Positions 1 through 8,754 of a DNA stretch of 64,000 bases are shown here, one piece after another. The DNA comes from Candidatus Zhuqueibacterota bacterium. GTDB lineage: Bacteria > Zhuqueibacterota > Zhuqueibacteria > Thermofontimicrobiales > Thiofontviventaceae. Both the position numbers and the translations under genes were made by a program. The notes under the pieces were generated by a model. It was not told where the DNA came from. It was given only the letters and a program-made list of their open reading frames with translations, and did not search any database. The stretch spans positions 1 to 64,000 of the forward strand of contig JAFGOE010000116.1 in the NCBI GenBank assembly GCA_016926625.1, written 5' to 3'. Positions within the stretch are counted from its first letter, which is position 1. The number at the start of each line of letters is the position of its first letter.

Positions 1-1
1 A

Positions 2-121
2 TCACATGCTGTCCGTTCTAAAAAACTACATCTGAATGAAAAATTCCTTGTAATTCCAGCCGCTAACCATTATATTATCCAAAATCATTCAATCGGTCAG
101 ATATTTGAAAGTCAACCTTAG
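2..121 (+). CDS. C-terminal end of an unidentified protein (partial)
   Basis: Reading frame 2 is open from the window edge to a TAG at 119-121 and gives about 39 residues, beginning SHAVRSKKLH and ending IGQIFESQP. The composition looks like real protein and the frame runs in the same direction as carAB, which begins 55 bases later, so it may be the end of an upstream gene in the same transcript. The fragment is too short for me to name a family. It could also be chance. Confidence 0.45.
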   Translation, partial: SHAVRSKKLHLNEKFLVIPAANHYIIQNHSIGQIFESQP

Positions 122-176
122 TTTTTATTGTACCGTGATCTAACCACACGAATCATTCGCTGGACCAGAATAATAC

Positions 177-1253
177 ATGATACAGCATCCACAATCAAGA
201 CCATCTACCCTTCGCCTGATCGATGGGACCTCGTTTGAAGGGATATCATTTGGGACCTATAAAAGCGTGGTTGGAGAAGTCGTTTTCAACACAGGCATGG
301 TGGGTTATCCGGAAACGATGACCGATCCTTCATATAGGGGTCAAATATTGGTCATGACATATCCGCTCATCGGCAATTACGGCATCCCGGGTGACGAACG
401 CCTGCACGGTTTACTGGAATATTTTGAATCGGACCATATCCATGTTCAGGGTCTAATCATCGGAAGTTATTCCCCACACTATTCTCATTGGAGCGCTGTT
501 CGGTCATTATCTGAATGGATGAGCGACCATGATATTCCGGGTATCTACGGAGTCGATACGCGCCTTATCACTCAAAAACTGCGTGAACATGGTACGATGC
601 TCGGCGTCATGATCGCCGATGAAGAATTAGATTTTAAGGATCCCAATACATCAAATTTAGTGCAAGAAGTCAGTGTTACCGATACCATCGAATATAACGC
701 AGGCAGCAAGAAAATAATATTGATCGACTGCGGTGTTAAGAACAACATCATCAGGGCTTTCGTAAAACGTAATATCACCGTGATTAGAGTCCCATGGGAT
801 TATCCTGTTCAGCAGGAGAAAGTCGATGGAATCGTCATATCGAACGGACCTGGAGATCCCAAGATGTGTGAGGCGACCATTGATAACATCCGAGAGTGTC
901 TGCAACGTAACACACCGATACTCGGTATTTGCTTAGGCTCCCAGATCCTGGCGCTCGCAGCCGGCGCGGATACCTATAAACTGAAATACGGACATCGCAG
1001 CCAGAATCAGCCGTGTATTGAAACCGGCTCCAGACGGTGTTTTATCACCACCCAGAACCACGGGTATGCGGTCTATTCAGAGACGCTGCCTGTGGATTGG
1101 CGTGAATGGTTTTTCAACAACAACGACGAAACGAATGAGGGTATCATCCACATATCCAAACCATTCTTTGGAACCCAATTTCATCCGGAGGCATCACCTG
1201 GTCCTGATGATACCGAATTGATTTTCGACATGTTCGTGAGAGCAATTCAATGA
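177..1253 (+). CDS. carA: Carbamoyl-phosphate synthase small subunit
   Basis: Glutamine-hydrolysing subunit of carbamoyl-phosphate synthase. It releases ammonia from glutamine for the large subunit, feeding pyrimidine and arginine synthesis in the cytoplasm. The 358 residues show the CarA N-terminal domain (about 12-140) and a class I amidotransferase domain (about 180-355) with nucleophile Cys252 in GICLGSQ and the His336/Glu338 pair in FHPEASPGP. Family members usually read GICLGHQ, so Ser256 replaces a common His, a position outside the triad. The stop overlaps the carB start by four bases (ATGA), which implies translational coupling. No clear Shine-Dalgarno precedes the ATG; I kept this start because it gives the normal N-terminus. 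Confidence 0.96.
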   Translation: MIQHPQSRPSTLRLIDGTSFEGISFGTYKSVVGEVVFNTGMVGYPETMTDPSYRGQILVMTYPLIGNYGIPGDERLHGLLEYFESDHIHVQGLIIGSYSPHYSHWSAVRSLSEWMSDHDIPGIYGVDTRLITQKLREHGTMLGVMIADEELDFKDPNTSNLVQEVSVTDTIEYNAGSKKIILIDCGVKNNIIRAFVKRNITVIRVPWDYPVQQEKVDGIVISNGPGDPKMCEATIDNIRECLQRNTPILGICLGSQILALAAGADTYKLKYGHRSQNQPCIETGSRRCFITTQNHGYAVYSETLPVDWREWFFNNNDETNEGIIHISKPFFGTQFHPEASPGPDDTELIFDMFVRAIQ

Positions 1254-4200
1254 AAAAACGTGTAACGAAAGTGCTTATTATCGGGTCCGGTGCCATTAAA
1301 ATTGGTCAAGCCGGCGAGTTTGATTACTCCGGCAGCCAGGCCATCAAAGCACTGCGCGAAGAAGGGATTAAGACTGTCTTAATAAATCCCAATATTGCGA
1401 CGATACAGACATCAGAACATCTGGCGGATAAAGTCTACTTTCTTCCTATCACCCCCTATTTTGTTGAACGAGTCATTGAAAAAGAACGTCCTGACGGCAT
1501 CTTGCTCAGCTTCGGCGGACAGACGGCGCTTAACGTCGGTGTTCAATTGGAAACAGACAAGGTCTTTGATCGATACGCGCTCAGCGTGTTGGGTACACCC
1601 ATCGAATCCATACTGAACACGGAGGACAGGGATCTCTTCATACAGAAACTGAGGCAAATAGGACTCAAAACCCCGATTAGCAAGGCTGCCGTAAACACCA
1701 GCGAAGCGCTGCTCATCGCCCGAGAAATAGGATATCCGGTCATGCTGCGTATCGCCTACGCACTCGGTGGACTGGGTTCAGGCATCGCCAATGATGATAA
1801 AGAGCTGAAAGCACTGGCTGATAAAGCTTTTTCCTATACGAACCAGATATTGGTTGAGGAATATTTAGGCGGCTGGAAGGAGCTGGAGTATGAAGTGGTT
1901 CGCGATAGGAGCAACAACTGTATCGTGGTGTGTTCGATGGAAAATTTCGATCCCATGGGAATACACACCGGTGAAAGTATTGTCGTCGCTCCGGTTCAAA
2001 CCTTATCCGCGCGGGAAAATTTTAAACTAAGGTCAATTTCCATCACTGCCATTCGGCATCTCGGTATCATCGGCGAATGCAATATTCAATTCGCGCTCGA
2101 TCCGTATTCGGATGACTACCGTATCATCGAGGTCAATGCGCGCCTCAGTCGAAGTTCTGCGTTGGCATCGAAAGCGACCGGCTATCCATTGGCCTTCATC
2201 GCCGCTAAGCTAGCCATCGGGTACACACTGACTGAATTAAAAAATAACGTCACCAAAGAGACGTCTGCCTGCTTTGAACCAGCGCTCGATTACATTGTCC
2301 TGAAATATCCTCGCTGGGATCTGCAAAAATTCCGAAAAGTGAGCATGAAGATCGGGTCTGAGATGAAATCTGTCGGTGAAGTGATGGCCATCGGTCGCAG
2401 TTTTGAAGAAGTGCTGCAAAAAGCCATTCGAATGTTGGATATCGGAGCCAGAGGTGTGGTCTGTAACGATTTTATTTTCAGCAACATCGAAGAGGAGCTG
2501 AGCCATCCGAGCGACAAACGCGTTTTCGCCATTGCCGAAGCATTCAAGACAGGTTATACGATCGAAAGAATTCATGAGCTATCCAAAATCGATAAATGGT
2601 TCCTCTACAAGATCCGAAATATAGTCGATAAAGAAATTCAAATCAAGTCGCACGAGCTCGATAGCATCGATAAAGCGACGCTTAAGGAAGTGAAACAGCT
2701 GGGGTTTTCGGACGAGCAGATCGCTCTCATGACCAATGAATCAGCGATCAGCGTAAGATCGTTTCGGATAAAGCAGGGTATAGTCCCCTGCGTGAAGCAG
2801 ATCGATACGCTGGCTGCCGAGTATCCTGCCAGAACGAATTATCTCTATCTGACTTACCACGGCGATGGAGATGATATCGAATTTACAAATAAACAGCAGG
2901 TCGCCGTGTTGGGGAGCGGACCCTATCGGATCGGATCGTCGGTCGAGTTCGACTGGTGTTGTGTGAACGCCGTGATGACGCTTAGAAAAATGAATTACGA
3001 AGCGATCATGATCAACTACAATCCGGAGACCGTAAGCACGGATTACGATATCTGCGATAAACTATATTTTGAAGAATTGACCTTCGAACGGGTGATGGAT
3101 ATCTACGACAAAGAACATCCACTCGGCTTTATCGTCAGCATGGGGGGACAAATTCCTAACGGACTCGCCTTGCTGCTCCACAAATCCGGAGTACCCATAT
3201 TAGGGACTTCACCCGTGGATATCGATCGGGCGGAGGACAGGCATAAATTTTCACAGCTCCTGGATGAGCTCGATATCGATCAGCCCGCATGGAGCGAACT
3301 ATCGAGCATCGAGGAGGCTGAGAAATTTGCCGTGAAGGTCGGTTTCCCTGTGCTGATCAGGCCCAGTTACGTTTTAAGCGGCGCGGCGATGAGTGTGGCA
3401 CTGAGTACGACAGAGCTCCGGGAATATCTTAAGAAGGCTTCTGAGATCAGCAAGGACTATCCCGTCGTCATCAGCAAATTCATCACCAACGCCAAAGAGA
3501 TCGAGATCGATGCTGTGGCCGATAAGGGGGAACTGTTTTGCTATGCTATCTCGGAACACGTGGAAAATGCCGGTGTTCATTCCGGTGACGCCACGCTTGT
3601 TCTGCCGCCGCAACGTACCTATCTCGAAACCATGCGTCGTGTTAAAGTCATCGCCAGAAAGATTGCCCGGTCGTTGAATATTACCGGCCCTTTTAACATT
3701 CAATTTATCGCCAAGAACAATGAAGTCAAGGTCATCGAATGCAATCTAAGAGTCTCACGCAGCGTCCCCTTTGCATCGAAGGTATTCAAACATAATTTTA
3801 TCGATATTGCGACACGATTGATCATGGGACAGGCTGTCCCCCGGATCGATCACTCGTCGTTCGATCTCGATTACGTGGGGATCAAGGCACCGCAATTTTC
3901 GTTTACCCGCTTGAAGGGATCTGATCCGGTGCTCAACGTGGAAATGACTTCCACCGGGGAGGTTGCCTGCCTGGGCGATAATTTTAATGAAGCTTTTTTG
4001 AAAAGCCTTATGGCCGTGGGATTTAGATTACCCGAAAAGTCGATACTGTTATCGACAGGGCCCATTGAGAGCAAGGTGGAATTACTCGATAGCATCCGAA
4101 AGTTGAAGGAAATGAAATTCGATCTTTACGCCACGGCTGGTACGGCCCGGTTCCTCGCCGACCATGGGGTCGAGGCGACCATCTTACACTGGCCCCTGGA

Positions 4201-4438
4201 CGCTCAGGAGCCCAATACCATAACCTATATTGCAGAAAAAAAGATAGACCTGGTTATCAACATCCCGAAGAATATCGAAAAGGAGGAGCTAGATAACGAC
4301 TATCTGATCCGCCGCAAGGCCGTCGATTACGATATCCCACTGATCACCAATCTCCAAATCGCTAAACGATTCATCGAAACGTTGTCGTCCACACTATTGA
4401 GCGACCTGAAGGTCAAGGCGTGGGATGAATATGAGTAG
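1250..4438 (+). CDS. carB: Carbamoyl-phosphate synthase large subunit
   Basis: Synthetase subunit that makes carbamoyl phosphate from bicarbonate, ammonia and two ATP. At 1062 residues it is close to the usual length of about 1070. Two ATP-grasp halves are visible: the first starts with KVLIIGSGAIKIGQAGEFDY and carries GGLGSGIA, and the second starts near residue 550 (VAVLGSGPYRIGSSVEFDW). An oligomerisation segment lies between them. A C-terminal MGS-like regulatory domain (LYATAGTARFLADHGV) follows from about residue 930. It overlaps carA by four bases and the two form an operon. The open frames on the opposite strand inside it are shadows. Confidence 0.97.
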   Translation: MKKRVTKVLIIGSGAIKIGQAGEFDYSGSQAIKALREEGIKTVLINPNIATIQTSEHLADKVYFLPITPYFVERVIEKERPDGILLSFGGQTALNVGVQLETDKVFDRYALSVLGTPIESILNTEDRDLFIQKLRQIGLKTPISKAAVNTSEALLIAREIGYPVMLRIAYALGGLGSGIANDDKELKALADKAFSYTNQILVEEYLGGWKELEYEVVRDRSNNCIVVCSMENFDPMGIHTGESIVVAPVQTLSARENFKLRSISITAIRHLGIIGECNIQFALDPYSDDYRIIEVNARLSRSSALASKATGYPLAFIAAKLAIGYTLTELKNNVTKETSACFEPALDYIVLKYPRWDLQKFRKVSMKIGSEMKSVGEVMAIGRSFEEVLQKAIRMLDIGARGVVCNDFIFSNIEEELSHPSDKRVFAIAEAFKTGYTIERIHELSKIDKWFLYKIRNIVDKEIQIKSHELDSIDKATLKEVKQLGFSDEQIALMTNESAISVRSFRIKQGIVPCVKQIDTLAAEYPARTNYLYLTYHGDGDDIEFTNKQQVAVLGSGPYRIGSSVEFDWCCVNAVMTLRKMNYEAIMINYNPETVSTDYDICDKLYFEELTFERVMDIYDKEHPLGFIVSMGGQIPNGLALLLHKSGVPILGTSPVDIDRAEDRHKFSQLLDELDIDQPAWSELSSIEEAEKFAVKVGFPVLIRPSYVLSGAAMSVALSTTELREYLKKASEISKDYPVVISKFITNAKEIEIDAVADKGELFCYAISEHVENAGVHSGDATLVLPPQRTYLETMRRVKVIARKIARSLNITGPFNIQFIAKNNEVKVIECNLRVSRSVPFASKVFKHNFIDIATRLIMGQAVPRIDHSSFDLDYVGIKAPQFSFTRLKGSDPVLNVEMTSTGEVACLGDNFNEAFLKSLMAVGFRLPEKSILLSTGPIESKVELLDSIRKLKEMKFDLYATAGTARFLADHGVEATILHWPLDAQEPNTITYIAEKKIDLVINIPKNIEKEELDNDYLIRRKAVDYDIPLITNLQIAKRFIETLSSTLLSDLKVKAWDEYE

Positions 4439-4452
4439 GACGACGTAGAATA

Positions 4453-4721
4453 GGGGATGTCGGGCGAGTACACACCTGGCAGCGCTTTTGCACTATAGTG
4501 GCAAGGGACGATATCGTTGTTGGGCAAAGCCACTGATGTGCCAGTCCCTCAAGTCAGGGCAAGATCCCGACATCCCCCTGAATCCCCCTTCAGAAGGGGG
4601 ACTTGTGGCGGAACACATGCGTCCGCCCATGCCACGCCGTGGTGGCAGACGATGGTGTTGCGTGCAGATGGCGCATGCAGCAGTTTCCCCCTTGTGAAGG
4701 GGGAACAAGGGGGATGTAGGG
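4453..4721. repeat. Palindromic intergenic repeat cluster with G/C runs
   Basis: The 330-base gap after carB has no credible gene. It holds three copies of a 12-base word: ggggatgtcggg at 4453-4464, its exact reverse complement at 4566-4577, and ggggatgtaggg at 4710-4721. Two short hairpins sit inside, CCCCCTTCAGAAGGGGG (4584-4600) and CCCCCTTGTGAAGGGGG (4687-4703), and the hairpin-bearing segments are inverted relative to each other. The layout resembles REP/BIME-like or MITE-like intergenic repeats. Short open frames across it on both strands reflect the palindromes. It may also act as a transcription end for the convergent carB and aldo/keto reductase genes. Confidence 0.75.
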
Positions 4722-4768
4722 AACGTGCATATTAAATACTAACGATCACTAAAAACGACACGTCGCTA

Positions 4769-5731
4769 TCAGTCCACAAACTTCTTCAGCACATCTTCAG
4801 GGATGGGCCCCAGGTCCGAACTGGCCGTATTCTCATGAACCTGTTTCGATGTCTTGGCGCCCGGTATGGCGGTATGGCATGCAGGATGTGATATACAAAA
4901 TCTCAGGCTCACCTGAGCCAAGCTCTGGTCAGGATAGTGCTCGAAGAATGGCTTATAGTTCTCCAGCTTCTGCAAATAAGTCCTGAGTTTCTCCGGGGAC
5001 AAATTCATCTTTCGATGGTCATCTTCTCCGAACGTTGTCGCTGAATTAAATTTACCCGTCAAAAGGCCGAAGAGGAGCGGGATGCGAACGATCACGCCGA
5101 TCCCGTATTGGATGGCTTTGGGAAATAGATTCTCCTCCGCCTCTCGTTCCAATAAATTGTAACGGACCTGGATACTATCCAGAATATCATGATGCAAGTC
5201 GAGCAGATGGGCCTGTTCATTTTCCTTGAACGACTGAATGCTGAGACCCGCGTGTTTAATCTTCCCATCTCTCTTGAGTTGCTCCAGCGCCAGCCAGGGT
5301 TCATCCTGTTCCAATTTTTCGAGATTGGGACTGTGCAATTGAAGAATATCCAGAGCTTCCACACCGAGACGCTTGATGCTGTTTTCGGCGGCAAATATTA
5401 AATACTCTTTGGTATAGGTTTGACGTATCGGGCCATAGCCCTTATCATCGTCGGTTGTCGCATTATAGAAATCATTGCCCGCCTTGGTGGCTATAATGAT
5501 ATTCCCTTTCCCCCGTTTTTTAATAACCTGTGAGATCAAGTCCTCAGAATGACCGAATCCATACACATCGGCGGTGTCGATCAATGTAACACCGCGATCG
5601 ATCGCCTCATTCAGCGCATTGATAGAAACCTCATCGTCGGTCTTGCCCCAGTTCATCCCTCCGATCGCCCATGCTCCGAAGCCCATGGTAGACACCATGG
5701 GTCCACGTTTACCCAGTCGTTGATACTGCAT
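4769..5731 (-). CDS. Aldo/keto reductase family oxidoreductase
   Basis: NAD(P)H-dependent reductase of carbonyl substrates; the substrate cannot be told from sequence. The 320 residues form one AKR barrel with the catalytic tetrad visible: Asp52 and Tyr57 (DTADVYGFG), Lys83 (ATKAG) and His133 (LQLHSP). The C-terminal part ends the fold with TAIPGAKTSKQV, the usual cofactor-phosphate region. I chose the ATG at 5731 over the GTG two codons upstream because AAAGGA sits seven bases before it. A sigma-70-like promoter (5764-5792) lies directly upstream, so it is probably its own transcript. Confidence 0.92.
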   Translation of the reverse strand: MQYQRLGKRGPMVSTMGFGAWAIGGMNWGKTDDEVSINALNEAIDRGVTLIDTADVYGFGHSEDLISQVIKKRGKGNIIIATKAGNDFYNATTDDDKGYGPIRQTYTKEYLIFAAENSIKRLGVEALDILQLHSPNLEKLEQDEPWLALEQLKRDGKIKHAGLSIQSFKENEQAHLLDLHHDILDSIQVRYNLLEREAEENLFPKAIQYGIGVIVRIPLLFGLLTGKFNSATTFGEDDHRKMNLSPEKLRTYLQKLENYKPFFEHYPDQSLAQVSLRFCISHPACHTAIPGAKTSKQVHENTASSDLGPIPEDVLKKFVD

Positions 5732-5763
5732 TCTCACGTCCTTTCATTCGTTTCAAAATGATT

Positions 5764-5792
5764 AGTTTATTCGTTCTGATTGAGAAGGTCAA
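5764..5792 (-). promoter_or_regulatory. Sigma-70-like promoter for the aldo/keto reductase
   Basis: On the minus strand TTGACC (5792-5787) and TAAACT (5769-5764) are separated by 17 bases, about 33 bases upstream of the aldo/keto reductase start. The match is good but not confirmed. The rest of 5793-6027 is A/T-rich and shows no further gene. Confidence 0.5.
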
Positions 5793-6027
5793 TAACTGAT
5801 ACCTGATTCTTTTAAAGAAAGGCATAAAAATTTTATAGAATAGTATTTGACCAATTTAAAGTTTACATAGAAAACAACTTAAATAAATATCTTCAGATTA
5901 TCTATGCTTTCCCCTGACCGTCCATATTGTATTCTTTAAATACGCATATTCATCAGCGATAGAAATAAATTAGATAGCTTACAGACGGTGTTTAGTTCAT
6001 TACATTATAAAATTTCATGATGCAAGA

Positions 6028-6201
6028 TTATTTCGGCTTCTGTACATTCCTTTTCGTTCTTACCGCAGCGGATACTACCACTGCAAGATGCGCATGAAAG
6101 AGTGAACATTTATCAGGACTGGTGCAGTTACATTCACGCAGATCTTTTTCATCCTTCTTGTCCCCCTTTTTCTCTCCGGACCTGAACACTTTTTTTATCA
6201 T
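6028..6201 (-). CDS. Short Cys-containing peptide, candidate substrate of the overlapping radical SAM enzyme
   Basis: A 57-codon frame with an exact AGGAGG five bases before its ATG (AGGAGG at 6212-6207). Its first 53 bases overlap the 3' end of the radical SAM-SPASM gene in another frame, so the two should be co-transcribed and coupled. The N-terminal half is highly charged (SGEKKGDKKDEKD, leader-like). A central Cys/His segment follows (ECNCTSPDKCSLFHAHL: Cys24, Cys26, Cys32, His36, His38), then LAVVVSAAV and a basic tail. Such pairing is typical of RiPP precursors next to radical SAM maturases, but I recognise no named precursor family. Part of the coding region is forced by the overlapping gene, so composition is weaker evidence there; the 120 bases beyond the overlap are free and stay open. 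It could instead be a small metal-binding peptide. Confidence 0.6.
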   Translation of the reverse strand: MIKKVFRSGEKKGDKKDEKDLRECNCTSPDKCSLFHAHLAVVVSAAVRTKRNVQKPK

Positions 6202-7726
6202 ATGGACCTCCTGGTATATAGTTATTTAAAATTGAATTAAATGCCTGATTATTCTTTTCTAAAACGTAAGCATATGTCTGTATTGATTGTTTGTAATAAT
6301 CTCTGCGAACTATGCATTCATCCTCCCTTGAAGTGCTATCAAGAGGATGACCTGAAAAAGCATCCAAAATACATTTCGAACAAAATCGCTGAGCCCAGCA
6401 TTCTTTACAAAAACTGTAAAAATAATTATAATGATCGAGCAGTATTTCCAATATTTTTCCATAATTTAATCCTTTATACACATCTCCTATGTCCACTGAT
6501 TCATAGATCCGCTCACAAGGATAGAGCATCCCGTCGCTATCGATAAACATCCTTAATTTACCGGGGATACATTGCCCTGTCGAGAACCTTAATTCATCAA
6601 GATTTGTCGTATTTCGATCCGCCAGGAACGAATAATTATTCCAACATAAATTTAATATAAATTTATCGAGATAATCGCCGTTTATACATCTCTGAATAAA
6701 CACATCGTATAATTCTTTTAGTTGTTTATTGTAAGAATTGATTATCTCACCGGTTAAAAGAGAGCTCATTTTTGGAGAATTGTATAAATCCAGACTCTGG
6801 ACATCTAATGTTAAAAATGAAATTGGGGCTTGATTAAAAAATTGTCTTAATCCTTGCAGATCAAAGGGTGGAATCAAAACACAATTAATACCGATGTGAC
6901 TGACAAAATAATCGGGATAATGATGATAAATAAAATTTATATTATCCCAAATAGTATAAAATGATCCCCCTCCATTTCTAAACTTTCGATATTTATCATG
7001 TATTTTTTGTTGTCCGTTCAAACTGATCAGCAGATAAATTTCATTTTTCACTAAAAATTTAACAACATCAGGATCCAAAAGAGTACCATTCGTCGTCATG
7101 TTAAAAAGACATTTTTTCCCACGATCATGGATCCTATCTACAAAATAATTTATAAGATCAAAATTCATCAATGGTTCGCCACCATAGAAGGTCAGGGAAG
7201 GCTCTGCAGTTTCAGCCGTCATTTTTAAAAAATATTCCATTGCCAATTCGGCCACTTGCCTGGACATACTCTTTTTGCTTCTATTTCTGGTATGAGGATA
7301 ACTTTTAGAATATATGCAATAACTACAATTTAAATTACAATCTTCTGTTATCGCCAAGCAGGTATTTTGATTTTTACCCTGGATCTCCTTTTTTAATTGA
7401 TCTTCAGATTGCAGCCAATTCGATTTTGAAACCCGATGTATAAACATCCCGTGTTCTATTGACCGACGGATCTCACGCAATGCATAAATTACTCTCTCCT
7501 CACCATATATCCCCAAAATTCTATCAATATCTAATCGCAAATTTTCTCTTTCTTCCGGGAGCAAATTCCATGCGACCTCATCCAATTGAAAGAACTCATT
7601 GGTGCCCGCATCATAGACATAGAAATTGTTATCGGTTCTGAATTTACAAATTAGAGAAGCATCTACTAGATTGAGAATTTTTAACTCATTCACAAACGTG
7701 ATGGATGTATTTGATTCAGCTCGCAT
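6149..7726 (-). CDS. Radical SAM/SPASM peptide-maturase-like protein
   Basis: 525 residues from the chosen start. An N-terminal segment (about 30-95, YVYDAGTNEFFQLDEVAWNL) resembles the recognition-type segment before the radical SAM core of several peptide maturases. The core holds CNLNCSYC (Cys130, 134, 137) and YGGEP (181-185). A SPASM region follows with Cys386, 404, 440, 443, 449, 452 and 471, enough ligands for auxiliary iron-sulfur clusters. Spacing such as CIPGKLRMFIDSDGMLYPCE and CKECWAQRFCSKC recalls the Cys-rich-peptide maturase group (CcpM-like); this is family memory, not a search. An upstream ATG at 7822 is in frame but would add a Phe/Ile-rich stretch lying at the predicted transcription start, so I prefer 7726. 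Neither start has a clear Shine-Dalgarno. The gene overlaps the small peptide gene downstream. Confidence 0.85.
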   Translation of the reverse strand: MRAESNTSITFVNELKILNLVDASLICKFRTDNNFYVYDAGTNEFFQLDEVAWNLLPEERENLRLDIDRILGIYGEERVIYALREIRRSIEHGMFIHRVSKSNWLQSEDQLKKEIQGKNQNTCLAITEDCNLNCSYCIYSKSYPHTRNRSKKSMSRQVAELAMEYFLKMTAETAEPSLTFYGGEPLMNFDLINYFVDRIHDRGKKCLFNMTTNGTLLDPDVVKFLVKNEIYLLISLNGQQKIHDKYRKFRNGGGSFYTIWDNINFIYHHYPDYFVSHIGINCVLIPPFDLQGLRQFFNQAPISFLTLDVQSLDLYNSPKMSSLLTGEIINSYNKQLKELYDVFIQRCINGDYLDKFILNLCWNNYSFLADRNTTNLDELRFSTGQCIPGKLRMFIDSDGMLYPCERIYESVDIGDVYKGLNYGKILEILLDHYNYFYSFCKECWAQRFCSKCILDAFSGHPLDSTSREDECIVRRDYYKQSIQTYAYVLEKNNQAFNSILNNYIPGGPYDKKSVQVRREKGGQEG

Positions 7727-7826
7727 ATCATTTGGGGGAAAGATGAGAAAAAATAATTTATCGATAAACAGCCTAATTGATATATCAATCTTAATATAAA
7801 ATAGTGGAAGGAAAAACATCATTTAT

Positions 7827-7856
7827 AATATAATTATGGTATACACAGAAAGTCAA
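7827..7856 (-). promoter_or_regulatory. Sigma-70-like promoter for the radical SAM/peptide pair
   Basis: Minus strand TTGACT (7856-7851), 18-base spacer, TATATT (7832-7827). The start of transcription would fall near 7820. That argues for a leader of about 90 bases before the ATG at 7726 and against use of the ATG at 7822. Confidence 0.5.
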
Positions 7857-7993
7857 CAGAAATTTTGTGAATAAACGCAATGAGCAATAATTAAACCAGC
7901 ATAATAAATAGATTATTCATTTTTATGATGGACTTAAAGAAAATTTGATTGATTTTACATATAATGATGATGACATCACCCACGGAATAAACA

Positions 7994-8022
7994 AACCCAA
8001 CGACCTTTGCGATCGTTGGGTT
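7994..8022 (-). terminator. Hairpin terminator downstream of the sigma/DUF4252 operon
   Basis: A perfect 10-bp stem (AACCCAACGA 7994-8003 and TCGTTGGGTT 8013-8022) with a 9-base loop. On the minus strand it is followed by TGTTTATT, a moderate T-rich tail. It lies about 180 bases past the last gene of the minus-strand operon. The remaining bases of the 7857-8199 gap are A/T-rich and show no gene. Confidence 0.6.
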
Positions 8023-8199
8023 GCACATTTGTTTCATATAGTCAGGTAGTTAATTAATTTTGGATTTTGAAGCCTATTCTAATTTACTCGAACGACGATA
8101 TTGTGTCCACTGACCAATAAATAAGCGACTATGAACTCCTTGAAAACCATTAAAAGTAGATACCATGCAAGAATCTGTCATTCGACTTAGTGTATGGCC

Positions 8200-8739
8200 C
8201 TAACTGATCCAATCCTCATGGTTCAACGACTTCTCCCTCAATGCCTCTTCGATCATATGCTCGAGATTACCCACGACTTCAACGATAACGACCTCCTCAT
8301 CGTGAAGGGACAGGACATACAAACTTATCTTTTCTTTTCCGAGCTCTTTAAACAGCACCACCACGTTCTCATCTCTCTCTTTGACGCGGACAAACACCTC
8401 CCACCCTGATTTTTTCAGTCTTTCGATGACGGCTGTTGGAACTTTGAGATCGATGTCCTTATCCTCTTCTGGTGAGAACTCATAAACACCCACCTGCACC
8501 TTACTGACATTCCTTAACTGCCGCTTCGCCATTTCGTCAGCATCGGTCAAGCTAACGACGCCACGGATAGTGGTTAAGCACAACGGACCGAAGCTGAATT
8601 TGAACCTGGTCTTAAGATGAGCGGGTTGGACCTGTTGCTTAATAGAACGCTCGATGTGATTGAACTCTTTATTGGTGCAACCCATTGCAATGAGACCGAG
8701 GAAAGAGAAGAGCAATAGCAATTTACACATGTTTTTCAT
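8200..8739 (-). CDS. DUF4252-like lipoprotein
   Basis: A 179-residue secreted protein with a signal peptide ending in GLIAMGC, a loose lipobox, followed by a soluble domain. The body resembles its upstream neighbour: both have a conserved run of the type VRVKE-D-E-V-VLFKE and a C-terminal segment ending in a NLE/GKID-type turn, as in the DUF4252 family of the FCB group, whose function is unknown. The start at 8739 is preferred over the ATG two codons earlier because GAGGAGGG lies six bases before it. It is last in the operon sigma, anti-sigma, DUF4252, DUF4252, so it is probably made with them. Confidence 0.75.
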   Translation of the reverse strand: MKNMCKLLLLFSFLGLIAMGCTNKEFNHIERSIKQQVQPAHLKTRFKFSFGPLCLTTIRGVVSLTDADEMAKRQLRNVSKVQVGVYEFSPEEDKDIDLKVPTAVIERLKKSGWEVFVRVKERDENVVVLFKELGKEKISLYVLSLHDEEVVIVEVVGNLEHMIEEALREKSLNHEDWIS

Positions 8740-8754
8740 GATCATCCCTCCTCT

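Noticed and set aside
2237-2575. Minus-strand frames inside carB
   Set aside because: The plus strand encodes the conserved carB sequence; these are shadows.
6241-6546. 101-codon plus-strand frame
   Set aside because: It is antisense to the SPASM region of the radical SAM gene, whose Cys pattern proves the minus-strand frame.
7727-7822. Longer N-terminus of the radical SAM protein from ATG 7822
   Set aside because: The predicted promoter starts transcription at about 7820, and the extra residues are Phe/Ile-rich like translated A/T-rich DNA.
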